Part shown: positions 1-8,785 of the stretch, piece after piece
How positions within the stretch are numbered: the first letter of the stretch is position 1
Layout of the letters: every line of letters begins with the position of its first letter
Assembly: GCA_030041295.1 (NCBI GenBank)
Contig: JASHOD010000142.1
Coordinates: 1 to 64,000, forward strand
Direction: 5' to 3'
DNA length: 64,000 nucleotides
Origin: Nitrososphaerales archaeon
Lineage (GTDB): Archaea > Thermoproteota > Nitrososphaeria > Nitrososphaerales > CADDZS01
Notes under the pieces: generated by a model
Told to the model about the DNA's origin: nothing
Seen by the model: only the letters and a program-made list of their open reading frames with translations
Database searches by the model: none
Position numbers and translations under genes: made by a program

Positions 1-575
1 ATGTAGTCCTGGTATAGCGACGAGTTGAGGGTAGCATACTGCGCATTGAAGTAAGCGGTATCCACCGAGTCTATCTTCACAAGGGCGTTGTACATCGCGT
101 GGATAGTCTCGTTCACATACCATGGACTGTACCAAAGGTGCGGGTTTACCGTCGCGATTTGGGCATTCGTGAGTCCAACTACCTGCTGCGCATCAACGAC
201 AACCTGACCCGGGGTGTTGCTGGCATTTATCAGCAAGGAGACCCATGTATCGTAGTCCATCCCGTTGATTATGACCAACTGCGCGTTCGCGATTGCGATT
301 GCATCGGCTGGATTGGACTGATATTCGTGAGGGTCGGTGTTCGGGTCGCTGACGATGCTGGTTACGTTTCCGTGAATACCAACGAGCTGCGACACCAAGC
401 TACCCCAGAAATTCTCCGCTGCGACTATTTGAATCGGTTTTCCCGAACCCAGTGCCGAGGTCGTCGCACTCGTCGTAGTTGTTGTGCTCTTTGACGCCAA
501 GTAGACTGCGATTCCCGCGGCCGCAACCAAAACGACTACGACTACAACTATTCCGATTATCTGTGTGGATTTCAT
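1..575 (-). CDS. Metal (Zn/Mn-type) ABC transporter substrate-binding protein, partial
   Basis: This is the N-terminal 191 codons of a gene that runs off the left edge of the window. It starts at ATG 573-575. The protein opens with MKSTQ, a single hydrophobic segment (about residues 6-27) and a Ser/Thr-rich linker, so it is probably a membrane-anchored extracellular protein. The folded part begins IQIVAAENFWGS and contains the DPNTDPHEY motif near residue 85. This is the signature of cluster A-I solute-binding proteins (ZnuA/TroA/MntC), in which the His binds the metal. NPHLWYSPW further on matches the second metal-site region. The function is therefore probably high-affinity zinc or manganese uptake with an ABC permease and ATPase lying outside the window. 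The exact metal cannot be told from this part. Confidence 0.85.
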   Translation of the reverse strand, partial: MKSTQIIGIVVVVVVLVAAAGIAVYLASKSTTTTTSATTSALGSGKPIQIVAAENFWGSLVSQLVGIHGNVTSIVSDPNTDPHEYQSNPADAIAIANAQLVIINGMDYDTWVSLLINASNTPGQVVVDAQQVVGLTNAQIATVNPHLWYSPWYVNETIHAMYNALVKIDSVDTAYFNAQYATLNSSLYQDY

Positions 576-605
576 GCCTTACAAATCTCCAGTGTAGCGA
601 ATGCG

Positions 606-616
606 TATTTTTTATT
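606..616 (-). promoter_or_regulatory. Putative TATA box of the metal-binding protein gene
   Basis: On the minus strand an A/T-only stretch, AATAAAAAATA, lies 31-41 bp upstream of the ATG at 575. That places a start site a few bases before the coding region. No metal-regulator operator was recognised nearby. The rest of 576-854 is AT-rich and shows no gene. Confidence 0.4.
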
Positions 617-854
617 CGTAATTTGACTCAGATTAGTAGCCATTAATATTGTTTTTCTATATATTATTAACTTGGCTTCTAAAACTAACATAGCTGTTAT
701 GAATTCATTAGCTTGAAGCGTAATAGTCTGTCCAATTTGTTGGCTGATCACTTGAAATGACGCCGTCAGCAGCCGTCCGCTTCTTACACTTTATTAGAAT
801 GGGCCTTGTGTATTTTCAGATTAGAAAAGAACTCTGAGGGAGTTGAACCAATTC

Positions 855-1379
855 ATGGATACAATAGATGCTATCGCGACTAAGCTTGAAACTCGTCAGT
901 TTGATCAAAAGAAGGTTCCGGATGAAGTGAAGATGAAAGTACTTGAGTCGGCTAGACTAACCGGAAGTTCAAATAATACTCAGCACTGGCGATTTATCTT
1001 GCTTGAAGATCCGCAAAGTGTTGGTCGTCTTGCTGACGACAGTACTACTGGACCTTGGGTCAGAGGCGCCAATTTTGCCGTCTTAATTCTGACGGATCCG
1101 AAGGTGAATGGTCACATGATAGACGCAGGAAGAGCTTTGCAAGATATGCAACTCGCTGCCTGGAATTATGGCGTGGGGTCTGGAATTTTCACTGGATTCA
1201 ATCAGGAGAAATTGAAACAAGATTTCGCAATTCCCCCTAATCTAGTTCCAACTGCAGCTCTAGGTTTTGGTTATGCAGCCGTCAAAAAGACCGGAAAGCG
1301 GAAGGAAAGAAAGCCCCTAGAGCAAATTGCTTATTCGGGCAAGTACGGCCAGCCGCTCAAGATGGCAGCAGCGAAGTAG
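855..1379 (+). CDS. Nitroreductase-family protein
   Basis: A short (174-178 aa) FMN-dependent oxidoreductase of the nitroreductase superfamily. The N-terminal pattern ARLTGSSNNTQHWRFILLED corresponds to the family's FMN-phosphate-binding region (usually aPSa.N.QPW.F), and GRALQDMQLAAWNYGVGSGI is the conserved helix before the dimer interface. Family members reduce nitro compounds, quinones or enones with NAD(P)H; the physiological substrate is unknown. The frame is also open from TTG 843, but ATG 855 is preferred because a GAGGGAG ribosome-binding sequence ends 12 bases before it. It stands alone between oppositely oriented neighbours. Confidence 0.85.
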   Translation: MDTIDAIATKLETRQFDQKKVPDEVKMKVLESARLTGSSNNTQHWRFILLEDPQSVGRLADDSTTGPWVRGANFAVLILTDPKVNGHMIDAGRALQDMQLAAWNYGVGSGIFTGFNQEKLKQDFAIPPNLVPTAALGFGYAAVKKTGKRKERKPLEQIAYSGKYGQPLKMAAAK

Positions 1380-1780
1380 AGTAAAGAATCCAAAGCTGAA
1401 AGTCGCCTTCTGAGTTCAGAAGGGGCATGTAGCAATTCTAGTTGTTTTCTATAACTCATTTCAGCTTTCTTGAGCCTCTCGTGTGAGAAGAAAGACAAGG
1501 CGTCGTCTTCATCTTCCACCCCGCATCTTGGTAGAACAATATCGAACATATTCGTGATGAAAAACGTGGATCCGATCAGATCCCTCAACTAGTCAAAATC
1601 GTCCTTGATTCAGTTCCAAACCATTAGCCTTGCCGCGGCGTTCGTCGATGCGTAAACCAGCGTCTAATAGATGTTTGTCCTTGGAACTTCGCCGCTAGCA
1701 CCGGAGTCAAGAACTCTTTCAAGCATGATCGGCATCCTGAGGAGGAGTGAGGCCCCCGACATAGCTTCTCACTGTCAGTC
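1380..1780. other. Intergenic stretch without a convincing gene
   Basis: About 400 bases separate the nitroreductase from the convergent HIT gene. A perfect 7-bp stem with a 4-base loop (CCTTCTG/CAGAAGG, 1406-1423) lies 27 bases after the nitroreductase stop and might mark the transcript end. A minus-strand frame (1331-1588, 85 codons) crosses it, but it overlaps the nitroreductase and has no recognisable domain, so it is not called as a gene. Confidence 0.4.
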
Positions 1781-2329
1781 TCAGTATTCGAGTTCGGCTT
1801 CTATTGCCTGCCTAATCGATTCGGAAATTCGATTCATCTCCTCATCATTTTTGTAGCTTCTGCGCGGCCAGAAAAACCCTTTGAGTCCGTCCCCAAATTT
1901 CCTCGGCACTATGTGAATGTGAAGATGAGGAACGCTTTGACTCACGTTATTGTTGATTGCGAGGAATATTCCGTCCGCATTCATTGCGGTTCTAACTGCT
2001 CTTGCAACTAACTGGGCATTCGAAAATAGCGGCGGTACGACTTCCACTGGAAGATCGAGCAATGTTTCGTAATGCTTGATTGGAACTACAAGTGTGTGGC
2101 CAAGATAAACAGGTCTTCTGTCCAAGAAAGCCGCAGTATTATCATCATGAAACAGGATCCGTCTTGGGGGTTCTGGTTTGTTTTGATTTCGGATGATTTC
2201 GCAAAATGGGCAGGGCACTAGTTTGTCTTTTAGTTTGTTAGTTCTGCGAATTGAACTCTGTTCGCCGTTTACGTATTCAAACAGTTTCGATTGATCAGTA
2301 TCTTCTTTTTGGATCTTATCCACAGTCAA
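1781..2329 (-). CDS. HIT-family nucleotide hydrolase/transferase
   Basis: Histidine-triad protein of 182 aa. The defining HxHxHxx motif is H135-L-H137-I-H139-I-V-P-R, and the middle His is the nucleotidyl-attacking residue in this family. A CPFC pair (Cys40, Cys43) opens the domain, as in zinc-binding Hint/FHIT-like bacterial and archaeal members, followed by the typical GHTLVVPIKHYETLLDLP strand. HIT proteins hydrolyse AMP-linked or dinucleoside polyphosphate substrates; the substrate here cannot be assigned. The first 38 residues are poorly conserved-looking, so translation could instead start at the GTG just before CPFC. It is monocistronic and divergent from the permease at 2529. Confidence 0.9.
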   Translation of the reverse strand: MTVDKIQKEDTDQSKLFEYVNGEQSSIRRTNKLKDKLVPCPFCEIIRNQNKPEPPRRILFHDDNTAAFLDRRPVYLGHTLVVPIKHYETLLDLPVEVVPPLFSNAQLVARAVRTAMNADGIFLAINNNVSQSVPHLHIHIVPRKFGDGLKGFFWPRRSYKNDEEMNRISESIRQAIEAELEY

Positions 2330-2483
2330 ACAGTCCCTTAGCCATTTTGAAGGAGTCCGCTGAAGCTCTCCTCTGGTCGACGAAGAACATTGGCACTATT
2401 CATAACAAACACTCCTGATCTTTGTGAAATCAAAAATCACGCTTCTCCTAAATCTAACATCTACAAATAACGTCTGACAAGCC

Positions 2484-2491
2484 ATAAATAA
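2484..2491 (+). promoter_or_regulatory. Putative TATA box of permease/iminopeptidase operon
   Basis: ATAAATAA, preceded by GCC, lies 38-45 bp upstream of ATG 2529. The implied start site near 2514 would give a leader of roughly 15 bases. Confidence 0.45.
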
Positions 2492-2528
2492 AGCGAAGCC
2501 CTTTGGCGCTCGCAACAGAGAAACGCAC

Positions 2529-4127
2529 ATGGCTAGTCAGAATAAACAGAGTATTTTTGCACGCGAAGCAACTGGGCTTACTAGGCAAATTGGAGCCTGG
2601 GATGCCTTTCTAGGCAATATCCTAGCAATGGGAGTAGCTTACTTTTTCGTCTTTGCCTATTTCGCCGCGCTCTTATTTCCTGGCGCGGACCTTCCCGTTA
2701 CTGTCTTCGTCACATTGATTCCGGGCGTCGTAGTCGCCCTTCTTTACTATCTATTCACGGTAGCAATGCCAAGGACTGGAGGAGACTACATCTGGACCAG
2801 TAGGATTCTACATCCGTCCTTAGGTTTCATGACAAATTTGGTTTTGACGTTTACTTGGCTTGCAAGTCTAGCAACTGCGATCGCGTGGGGCGTGAGCTAT
2901 GGACTGGTGCCTTCACTTGCCGGGGTCGGGCTCGTTGACGCAAATGCCGAAGCTTCCAATCTCGCTAGTATGCTTTCAAAGACGGACAATGCCTTCATTC
3001 TCTCCTGCGTGCTTATCGTGTTGTTCATATTGCCTGTGCTATTAGGAGTAAAGGCGCCATTCAAAGTAATGTGGGTTCTATTTGCCATCGCGCTCTTGGG
3101 AACCTTGGTAACTATAGCGGCTTTCTTCTCTGCCCCGAATGCCACTTTTGCGGCAAATTTCAGCAACCTGTCCGGTATGAAGTACACTACCACGATTTCC
3201 ACCGCAGGGCTAGCTCCAGGTTTTCTCGTTGGCGCTACAATTACCGGATCTATCTTTACTATGACAAACTTTCTCGGTTTCTTCAGCTCGTCATATTTCA
3301 CAGGTGAAGTGAAGCGAGTGGCACGTTCGCAAGTGATTGCGATGTTTGGTTCTCTTTTTTTCCTGATGGTAATCGCGCTTCTAATCTATAGCTCCTTGTA
3401 TTATTCTGTCGGACCAAATTTCCTAAATGCGATCACGTTACTCCAGGGAACAGGTAATGCCGCATATACATTGCCCGCAGTTCCAGTAGTTAATTTTCTT
3501 GTAGCGTTCTCAAACACCAACCCGTACGTGATCATGCTTTCGGGAATTGCTTTGTTTGCTACTGGATTAGGTGGGGCTACTCTCTTTGCATTCGTAGGTG
3601 TTCGAAATCTTTTTGCATGGTCCTTTGATCGTTTGATGCCCACTGCGATGACCAAGCTCGATTCAAAACGAGGGGCGCCGTATGTTGCAACCATTGTGAT
3701 CCTCATCTGCTCTTTGGTATTCGAAGCTGTGTACTACTATACCTCATTCTTCAGCTTCTACGTTTTTGCCACTTTGAATCTGTTCATCGTATTTACTATG
3801 GTGTCCATTGCAGCGATCCTCTTTCCTATTCGGTTCAAGTCGCAATTTGCAGCCTCACCGAGCATCGTTACAAAGAAGTTAGGAAATGTCCCGTTCATTT
3901 CTATACTTGGAGTGATCGGCGTGGTTGTGAACGTCTATTTTGGATACGCCACCACTTCACCAGCTATATCTCCCACCCCAACTGCACCTTTGCTGCATCT
4001 TCTTGCCTTTGCAAGCGTTCCCCTCACCATCATCGCGGCTTTCGTGATCTATGGAATCGCTTACTTTGTTAGAAGAAGTCAGGGCATCGCCCTGGGACTA
4101 GCCTTCAAGGAAATTCCTCCAGAATAG
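2529..4127 (+). CDS. APC-superfamily amino-acid permease (copy 1)
   Basis: A 532-aa integral membrane protein with about 12 hydrophobic segments. The N-terminus carries the APC signature FAREATGLTRQIGAWDAFLGN before TM1, and PRTGGDYIWTSR between TM2 and TM3 is the usual P-x-x-G-G-x-Y substrate-site loop. Such transporters are secondary importers or exchangers of amino acids or polyamines; the substrate is not predictable. It ends three bases before the proline-iminopeptidase gene, so the two form an operon, which suggests import of amino acids released from peptides. A close paralogue lies at 6963-8570 in the opposite orientation, and both end in the heptapeptide FKEIPPE. Confidence 0.93.
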   Translation: MASQNKQSIFAREATGLTRQIGAWDAFLGNILAMGVAYFFVFAYFAALLFPGADLPVTVFVTLIPGVVVALLYYLFTVAMPRTGGDYIWTSRILHPSLGFMTNLVLTFTWLASLATAIAWGVSYGLVPSLAGVGLVDANAEASNLASMLSKTDNAFILSCVLIVLFILPVLLGVKAPFKVMWVLFAIALLGTLVTIAAFFSAPNATFAANFSNLSGMKYTTTISTAGLAPGFLVGATITGSIFTMTNFLGFFSSSYFTGEVKRVARSQVIAMFGSLFFLMVIALLIYSSLYYSVGPNFLNAITLLQGTGNAAYTLPAVPVVNFLVAFSNTNPYVIMLSGIALFATGLGGATLFAFVGVRNLFAWSFDRLMPTAMTKLDSKRGAPYVATIVILICSLVFEAVYYYTSFFSFYVFATLNLFIVFTMVSIAAILFPIRFKSQFAASPSIVTKKLGNVPFISILGVIGVVVNVYFGYATTSPAISPTPTAPLLHLLAFASVPLTIIAAFVIYGIAYFVRRSQGIALGLAFKEIPPE

Positions 4128-4130
4128 AAA

Positions 4131-5033
4131 ATGACCAAGAAAAGCGAAGTACACGAGACTATTGGCCGCGTGAAGGTCCTAGGCTTTAATCTATTCTTCA
4201 GAATCTTTGTGCCAGCTCAGGGCAAGCCAAAGGGAACAGTCGTTTGTCTCCACGGAGGCCCGGGTGCTAGCCACGACTACCTCCTTCCCCACGTAGACCT
4301 TGCAAAGTTCGGGTACAAGGTCGTATTCTATGATCAGCTTGGCTGCGGCAGATCCGAAGTTCCAAAGAACGTTGTGCTATTCAGTGTCGAACGAGGCGTG
4401 GAGGAACTAGAGGAGTTCAGGAAAATGATGAGGCTAGGAAGGATTCATCTAATGGGGTCAAGTTACGGTGGCATGCTCGCCCTTTCTTATGCCCTAAAGT
4501 ATCAGAGATACTTGAAAAGCCTGGTCACGACCGGAGGTTTGGCGAGCGTTCCTCTTTGTGTGGATGAAATGAATAGATTAAAGCGAGCGCTGCCGAAAGT
4601 AGTCCAAAGAACAATGCAAAAGTACGAAGACGCAGGAGACTATCATAACATGGCCTATGAGAAGGCCGTGATGGTTTTTTACAAGCGACATCTCCTACGG
4701 CTTGAGAAATGGCCGAAGGAGCAGGATTACACGATGAGGCACCTTAGTAAACCCGTGTATTATACCATGAACGGGCCAAATGAATTCATGATCATAGGTA
4801 ATACGAAATATTACGATATAACCGACAAATTGCATAGGATTCGGGTCCCGACTCTGGTGATGGGGGGAAGATACGATGAGGTAACGCCGAAAGTAGCTCG
4901 AAGCATCCATAGTAACATTAACGGATCGAAGCTTGTCACCTTCGAGAAGAGCTCCCATATGCCGTTTTGGGAAGAACGCGAGAAATATATGGAGACTCTA
5001 AGTCAATTCATGGACAAGAATAACGATAACTGA
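4131..5033 (+). CDS. Proline iminopeptidase-family alpha/beta hydrolase (copy 1)
   Basis: A 300-aa alpha/beta hydrolase resembling family S33 prolyl aminopeptidases and related tricorn-associated peptidases. HGGPG (41-45) forms the oxyanion region, GSSYGG contains the nucleophile Ser111, and the acid and base are probably Asp249 (GGRYDEVTP) and His276 (SSHMPFWEE). The conserved MNGPNEF segment in the cap domain is typical of the archaeal proline iminopeptidase type. The expected reaction is release of an N-terminal residue, preferentially proline, from short peptides in the cytoplasm. It directly follows the permease gene. A paralogue at 5996-6922 has the same motifs. Amide or ester hydrolases of the same fold cannot be excluded. 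Confidence 0.9.
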   Translation: MTKKSEVHETIGRVKVLGFNLFFRIFVPAQGKPKGTVVCLHGGPGASHDYLLPHVDLAKFGYKVVFYDQLGCGRSEVPKNVVLFSVERGVEELEEFRKMMRLGRIHLMGSSYGGMLALSYALKYQRYLKSLVTTGGLASVPLCVDEMNRLKRALPKVVQRTMQKYEDAGDYHNMAYEKAVMVFYKRHLLRLEKWPKEQDYTMRHLSKPVYYTMNGPNEFMIIGNTKYYDITDKLHRIRVPTLVMGGRYDEVTPKVARSIHSNINGSKLVTFEKSSHMPFWEEREKYMETLSQFMDKNNDN

Positions 5034-5036
5034 CCT

Positions 5037-5849
5037 TTATTTCTGAGACTTTGACAGCCAGTATTTCGCAATCTCCTGAGCTGTCGCAATCCATACACCT
5101 TCGTGTGATTTGACGTGGGCTATGATCTTCTCAAGCGCCTTGCTCGGTGCAGGTCTTCCCGTGACTAGCGGGTGCATTGTGAGACAATAGAATTTCCCTT
5201 CCTCATATAGCACGTCGAATTCGTCGCGCCACAACTCGAACACTTCCTGAGGCGAGTACCCTCGCTCTGCATAATTGTCGTAATCATCTAGCGTTACGGC
5301 GCTGGGGAGTTCCACTATGTTGTGCCCGTCATCGAATTTGTGTACATATGGAAGATCATTGTCCAGTGAGTCACCGCGCCAAATGAAACCGCCTAATTCG
5401 TGAAGAATTTTCACGGTACTTTTGCTCGGATTCCAGTCAGGCGTCCTGTGACCTACGGGCCTCGTTCCGGTTATCTTCTGGACTATTTCTACCGTCCTTT
5501 GGATGTCCTTGCGTTCCTCCTCAGAGTCCATATTATAATACGGGCGATGATCCCATCCGTGCACCGCAACTTCGTGCCCTTTCTCTTGGATAGCTTTTAC
5601 CACGTCGGGCCTTTTCTCCGCGGTGCGCCCGACCATGCAGAAAGTAGCTTTCACCTGGTGACGATCCAGAATTCTCAAAACCCTTGCCGTACCCGCGTTT
5701 GTGTCATAGTATCCTTGGCTGACGTAGAACATTTTCTCGGGACCGAATGCATCAATCATCCCTGATTCGTCGTCATTATCGAAAGTGAAGATCGCCGCGC
5801 AGCGAATCCCTTTCGGCCAAACCTGTTGATCTTTATCCGTTGAAGTCAA
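5037..5849 (-). CDS. Polysaccharide deacetylase-family (CE4, PuuE/HpPgdA-like) protein
   Basis: A 270-aa NodB-homology domain protein. Motif 1 is FTFDNDDES (Asp24, Asp26-27) in place of TFDDG. The metal-binding motif is HGWDH (His97, His101) instead of HS/TxxH, followed by HRTPDWNPS and, near the C-terminus, TMHPLVTGRP. This variant set is seen in the PuuE-allantoinase-like and Helicobacter PgdA-like branches, which act on cyclic amides or N-acetyl groups, so a small amide or peptide-derived substrate is as likely as a polysaccharide. No signal peptide is visible, so it should be cytoplasmic. Its stop lies 4 bp from that of the convergent iminopeptidase gene. Confidence 0.85.
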   Translation of the reverse strand: MTSTDKDQQVWPKGIRCAAIFTFDNDDESGMIDAFGPEKMFYVSQGYYDTNAGTARVLRILDRHQVKATFCMVGRTAEKRPDVVKAIQEKGHEVAVHGWDHRPYYNMDSEEERKDIQRTVEIVQKITGTRPVGHRTPDWNPSKSTVKILHELGGFIWRGDSLDNDLPYVHKFDDGHNIVELPSAVTLDDYDNYAERGYSPQEVFELWRDEFDVLYEEGKFYCLTMHPLVTGRPAPSKALEKIIAHVKSHEGVWIATAQEIAKYWLSKSQK

Positions 5850-5995
5850 ATTACTTTCCTCTCTCTACTTCTTCCCTTTGCTGAAAGTACAGTCCGGAGT
5901 CTCGCCATTATCTCTTAAGAGTTTAGAGAGGTGCCAAACCGATGAACCATTCAACCTCGTTTATGAGAATTGTCGAAGAAAACATAGACTATCAG

Positions 5996-6922
5996 CTAGC
6001 GCTTGATTTTTCGGGAAGACGCCTTTTTCTTTCCTATATTATCCAGGAAATTTGTTACAACCTGAATGTACTTTTCCCTTTCCTCCCACATCGCAAGATG
6101 GGAAGAATTTTGAAACATTACAAACTTCGACCCCTCGATTCCCCTATGGATACTCTTCGCGACTTTTGGGGAAACCTCGTCATACTTGCCGCAGGTTACA
6201 AGTGTCGGGACATGAATAGTGTGAAGTTGTTCTTGGCTTACTTTCCAGTGACGGATGTTTCCTATTATTGTAAACTCGTTCGGTCCGTTCATTGTGTTGT
6301 AGACAACTGGGCTCACGTGTTCCATCGAGTATACGAGTTCCTTCGGCCACGGGTCCAATCTGCAAAAGTAGGTCTTGTAGAACGGCTCAAGAACCTTTGC
6401 GAATTCAGGGTCTGTGTATTCTCCTGCTTCCTCGTACTTTGCCATTGTCGCTAGAACATCTTTGGGGAGCTCTGATTTCATTCGCATCATCTCGGAGATT
6501 GTTAGTTCCATGTCATCTATTCCGCCCGTCGTAACGAGACTTTTTAGATGCTTTTGATAGATTAGGGCATAAGCGATTGCAAGTAGTCCGCCGTAACTTG
6601 AACCCAGCATGTGCACCTTGCCTAGATTCATCGCATCGCGAAAGCCTTCCAAGTCCTCGACAGCACGGTCTATGGTGTAGAGCGCGATATTTTTCGGTAA
6701 GTCAGACTTGCCGCACCCCAACTGATCATAAAAGACCACACGATATCCGTACTGCGCCAGATCTGCGATGGACAGCATGTAGTCGTGAGTCAGCCCCGGT
6801 CCGCCATGGACCGTCAGTACGGTACCTTTCTCTTCATTTCCGAATGATTTGAAGTACAGATTGTAACCGTTGACTGTAACATGACCATCGTCGAATGCTT
6901 TGTCTGCCATTTCCGTTTGCAT
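5996..6922 (-). CDS. Proline iminopeptidase-family alpha/beta hydrolase (copy 2)
   Basis: A 308-aa paralogue of the 4131-5033 product, aligned along its whole length: HGGPGLTHDYML, FYDQLGCGKSDLP, GSSYGGLLAIAYAL with the nucleophilic Ser, MNGPNEFTIIGN, GKYDEVSPKVAKSIH (acid) and SSHLAMWEEREKY (base). The N-terminal MQTEMADKAFDDG leaves two possible ATG starts four codons apart. It sits 40 bp downstream of a second APC permease on the same strand, so the permease-peptidase pair is repeated as an inverted copy. A basic tail (KKKASSRKIKR) is absent from copy 1. Confidence 0.9.
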   Translation of the reverse strand: MQTEMADKAFDDGHVTVNGYNLYFKSFGNEEKGTVLTVHGGPGLTHDYMLSIADLAQYGYRVVFYDQLGCGKSDLPKNIALYTIDRAVEDLEGFRDAMNLGKVHMLGSSYGGLLAIAYALIYQKHLKSLVTTGGIDDMELTISEMMRMKSELPKDVLATMAKYEEAGEYTDPEFAKVLEPFYKTYFCRLDPWPKELVYSMEHVSPVVYNTMNGPNEFTIIGNIRHWKVSQEQLHTIHVPTLVTCGKYDEVSPKVAKSIHRGIEGSKFVMFQNSSHLAMWEEREKYIQVVTNFLDNIGKKKASSRKIKR

Positions 6923-6962
6923 TGCTTACTGACCAATTCATCCGAGTAAAAACTAGGGCCGC

Positions 6963-8570
6963 TTATTCTGGAGGTATCTCTTTGAATGTCAAATCTAGGT
7001 TAATTCCTTTGGACTTGCGGTAAAGATACGATATCGCGTAGATGACAATCGAAACCACAATTGTCAGAGGCACTATCGCATATGCGAGTTCTTTGACTAG
7101 AGCTGTCCCAACTAATGGAGTTACGGCCGGAGAGACACTTGAATAGGCTATGAATATTGACGCAACCAGTCCTGCAACTCCAAGGATAGTGATGAGAGGC
7201 ACTCCTCCGACTCGTGTTTTGACGACGCCAGGAGCTGATTCAAACATCGCTTTCTTCTTGTAAGGAAATACAATTGCCGCAATCGAGACAAATGCATAGG
7301 CTATGAAGTACGCGAGTGCGGAATAGATGTAAAACTGGAAGAAGATAGTGTAGTAGTAACCGACCACTGTAAGTATGGAAATAATCCACAGGAGGATAAC
7401 ACTTGCATATGGAGCTCCCCGCTTCGAATCTACGTTAGTCAGCCAAGAAGGCAAAAGTCTATCGAAGGACCATGCGAACACGTTTCTGACGCAGACGAAC
7501 GTAAACGCGGTAATGGAGCCGACCGATGTTGCAATTAAAGCGAGAGTTGCTATTACGACTACGAACGGATTAGGGCTTGCAAATACGGCAAGAAAATTCA
7601 ATGACGGCGCAGCGATTGCCGTGTATTGGGGGCTAAGTGAACTCGAAAGATACGAAATATCGGTGAGAAAACTAGAACCGATTGAGTAATACACGGCGCC
7701 ATACAGGAGTGCCATAACTCCTGCTCCCAAGAGAACTGCTCCAAACATGCCATATAGCTGGGATTTTTCTGAATGTTTTACCTCGCCGCCGTAGTACGCA
7801 GAGTTGTTGAAACCAAGAAAATTAATGATTGTGAAGACTCCACCTGTCAATGTAGCTGACAACAGGAATCCACTAGGTATGCCTGCGCTAGATGCCGCGC
7901 TTGTAATCGCGGTGCTATTCATTCCTGATAGACGATTAAAATTAGATATGAAAGTGGCATGCGGAGCAGACAAGAATGCTCCGATCAGGATTAATGTACA
8001 AACAAGAGCGATTCCAAATACTACAGTCAGATACCTGAACACATTTCTCGTGCTCAAGAAAAGCGGCGTCAAGAAAATACACAGAATGACTAGGGAAATA
8101 ATGAAACTGTATGGAAGGGTGGAAACCTTTCCGGCAATAGTCACAAGATTTGCGTTTGAGCCTACTATTCCTAATCCCGCAAGCATAGGTGTCAAACCGT
8201 AGAGAACGATCCAAGCGGCCACGACGCCGTTCGTCGTGACCAGCGTAAAGGTAATCAGCACATTTCCAACGAACCCCGCGGTTGGATGCAGGATTCTACT
8301 TACCCATATGAAATCTCCACCAGTTCTTGGCATTGCGACAGTGAAGAGGTAATAGATTGCCGATAGTAGAAAAGCCGGAATCAGAGCAAAAGCGACGGTG
8401 TAAGGCAAATCCACGCCTGGATACAGCGAGGAGCTGAAGAAGGCGAATACAAGGCCGTATCCTAGGCCCATGACCATGATATTGCCTATCATGGCATAGA
8501 AGCTTCCTACCTCTCTCGTCAGTCCGGTTGCCTCTCTTGCAAAGTAGGTTTTTCTTTGTTGATTTTCCAT
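6963..8570 (-). CDS. APC-superfamily amino-acid permease (copy 2)
   Basis: A 535-aa permease with about 12 hydrophobic segments, clearly paralogous to the protein encoded at 2529-4127. Shared marks are FAREATGLTREVGSFYAMIGN, PRTGGDFIWVSRILHPTAGF, FAWSFDRLLPSWLTNVDSKRGAPY and the C-terminal FKEIPPE. The sequences have diverged through the helices, so this is an old duplication and substrate preference may differ. It is the first gene of a minus-strand set (permease, iminopeptidase, deacetylase). A TATA-like element 27-34 bp upstream of the ATG suggests a leaderless transcript. Confidence 0.93.
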   Translation of the reverse strand: MENQQRKTYFAREATGLTREVGSFYAMIGNIMVMGLGYGLVFAFFSSSLYPGVDLPYTVAFALIPAFLLSAIYYLFTVAMPRTGGDFIWVSRILHPTAGFVGNVLITFTLVTTNGVVAAWIVLYGLTPMLAGLGIVGSNANLVTIAGKVSTLPYSFIISLVILCIFLTPLFLSTRNVFRYLTVVFGIALVCTLILIGAFLSAPHATFISNFNRLSGMNSTAITSAASSAGIPSGFLLSATLTGGVFTIINFLGFNNSAYYGGEVKHSEKSQLYGMFGAVLLGAGVMALLYGAVYYSIGSSFLTDISYLSSSLSPQYTAIAAPSLNFLAVFASPNPFVVVIATLALIATSVGSITAFTFVCVRNVFAWSFDRLLPSWLTNVDSKRGAPYASVILLWIISILTVVGYYYTIFFQFYIYSALAYFIAYAFVSIAAIVFPYKKKAMFESAPGVVKTRVGGVPLITILGVAGLVASIFIAYSSVSPAVTPLVGTALVKELAYAIVPLTIVVSIVIYAISYLYRKSKGINLDLTFKEIPPE

Positions 8571-8596
8571 GTTCTAACGGCGAAGAACCCTGACTC

Positions 8597-8604
8597 TTAT
8601 AAAG
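8597..8604 (-). promoter_or_regulatory. Putative TATA box, leaderless promoter of permease copy 2
   Basis: On the minus strand CTTTATAAG ends about 27 bp before the ATG at 8570. Archaeal transcription starts about 25 bp downstream of TATA, so the mRNA would begin at or next to the start codon. Confidence 0.5.
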
Positions 8605-8785
8605 GTTAGAAAGACAACGATACAAAGAAATTCAGACACAAACACTTTATCGTACTTGTCGAATTTACTTGCTCTTTCCTTGGAGTAACTAGACAGTCAT
8701 AGACTTTTTTCCCAATGTGTTTAGACCCTGAATAACCTTATGTGCCACAGTCGTTTTTTCTCAATGTTGAGAAAGCAAATTGTCG

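Noticed and set aside
99-494. 131-codon plus-strand frame at the left end
   Set aside because: It is antisense to the metal-binding protein gene, which has the DPHEY motif and a membrane anchor; the plus-strand translation has no domain.
1331-1588. 85-codon minus-strand frame after the nitroreductase gene
   Set aside because: It overlaps the nitroreductase end, has no recognisable family, and no promoter-like element at the right distance was seen.
5942-6454. 170-codon plus-strand frame
   Set aside because: Antisense to the iminopeptidase copy 2 gene, which has a full catalytic triad.
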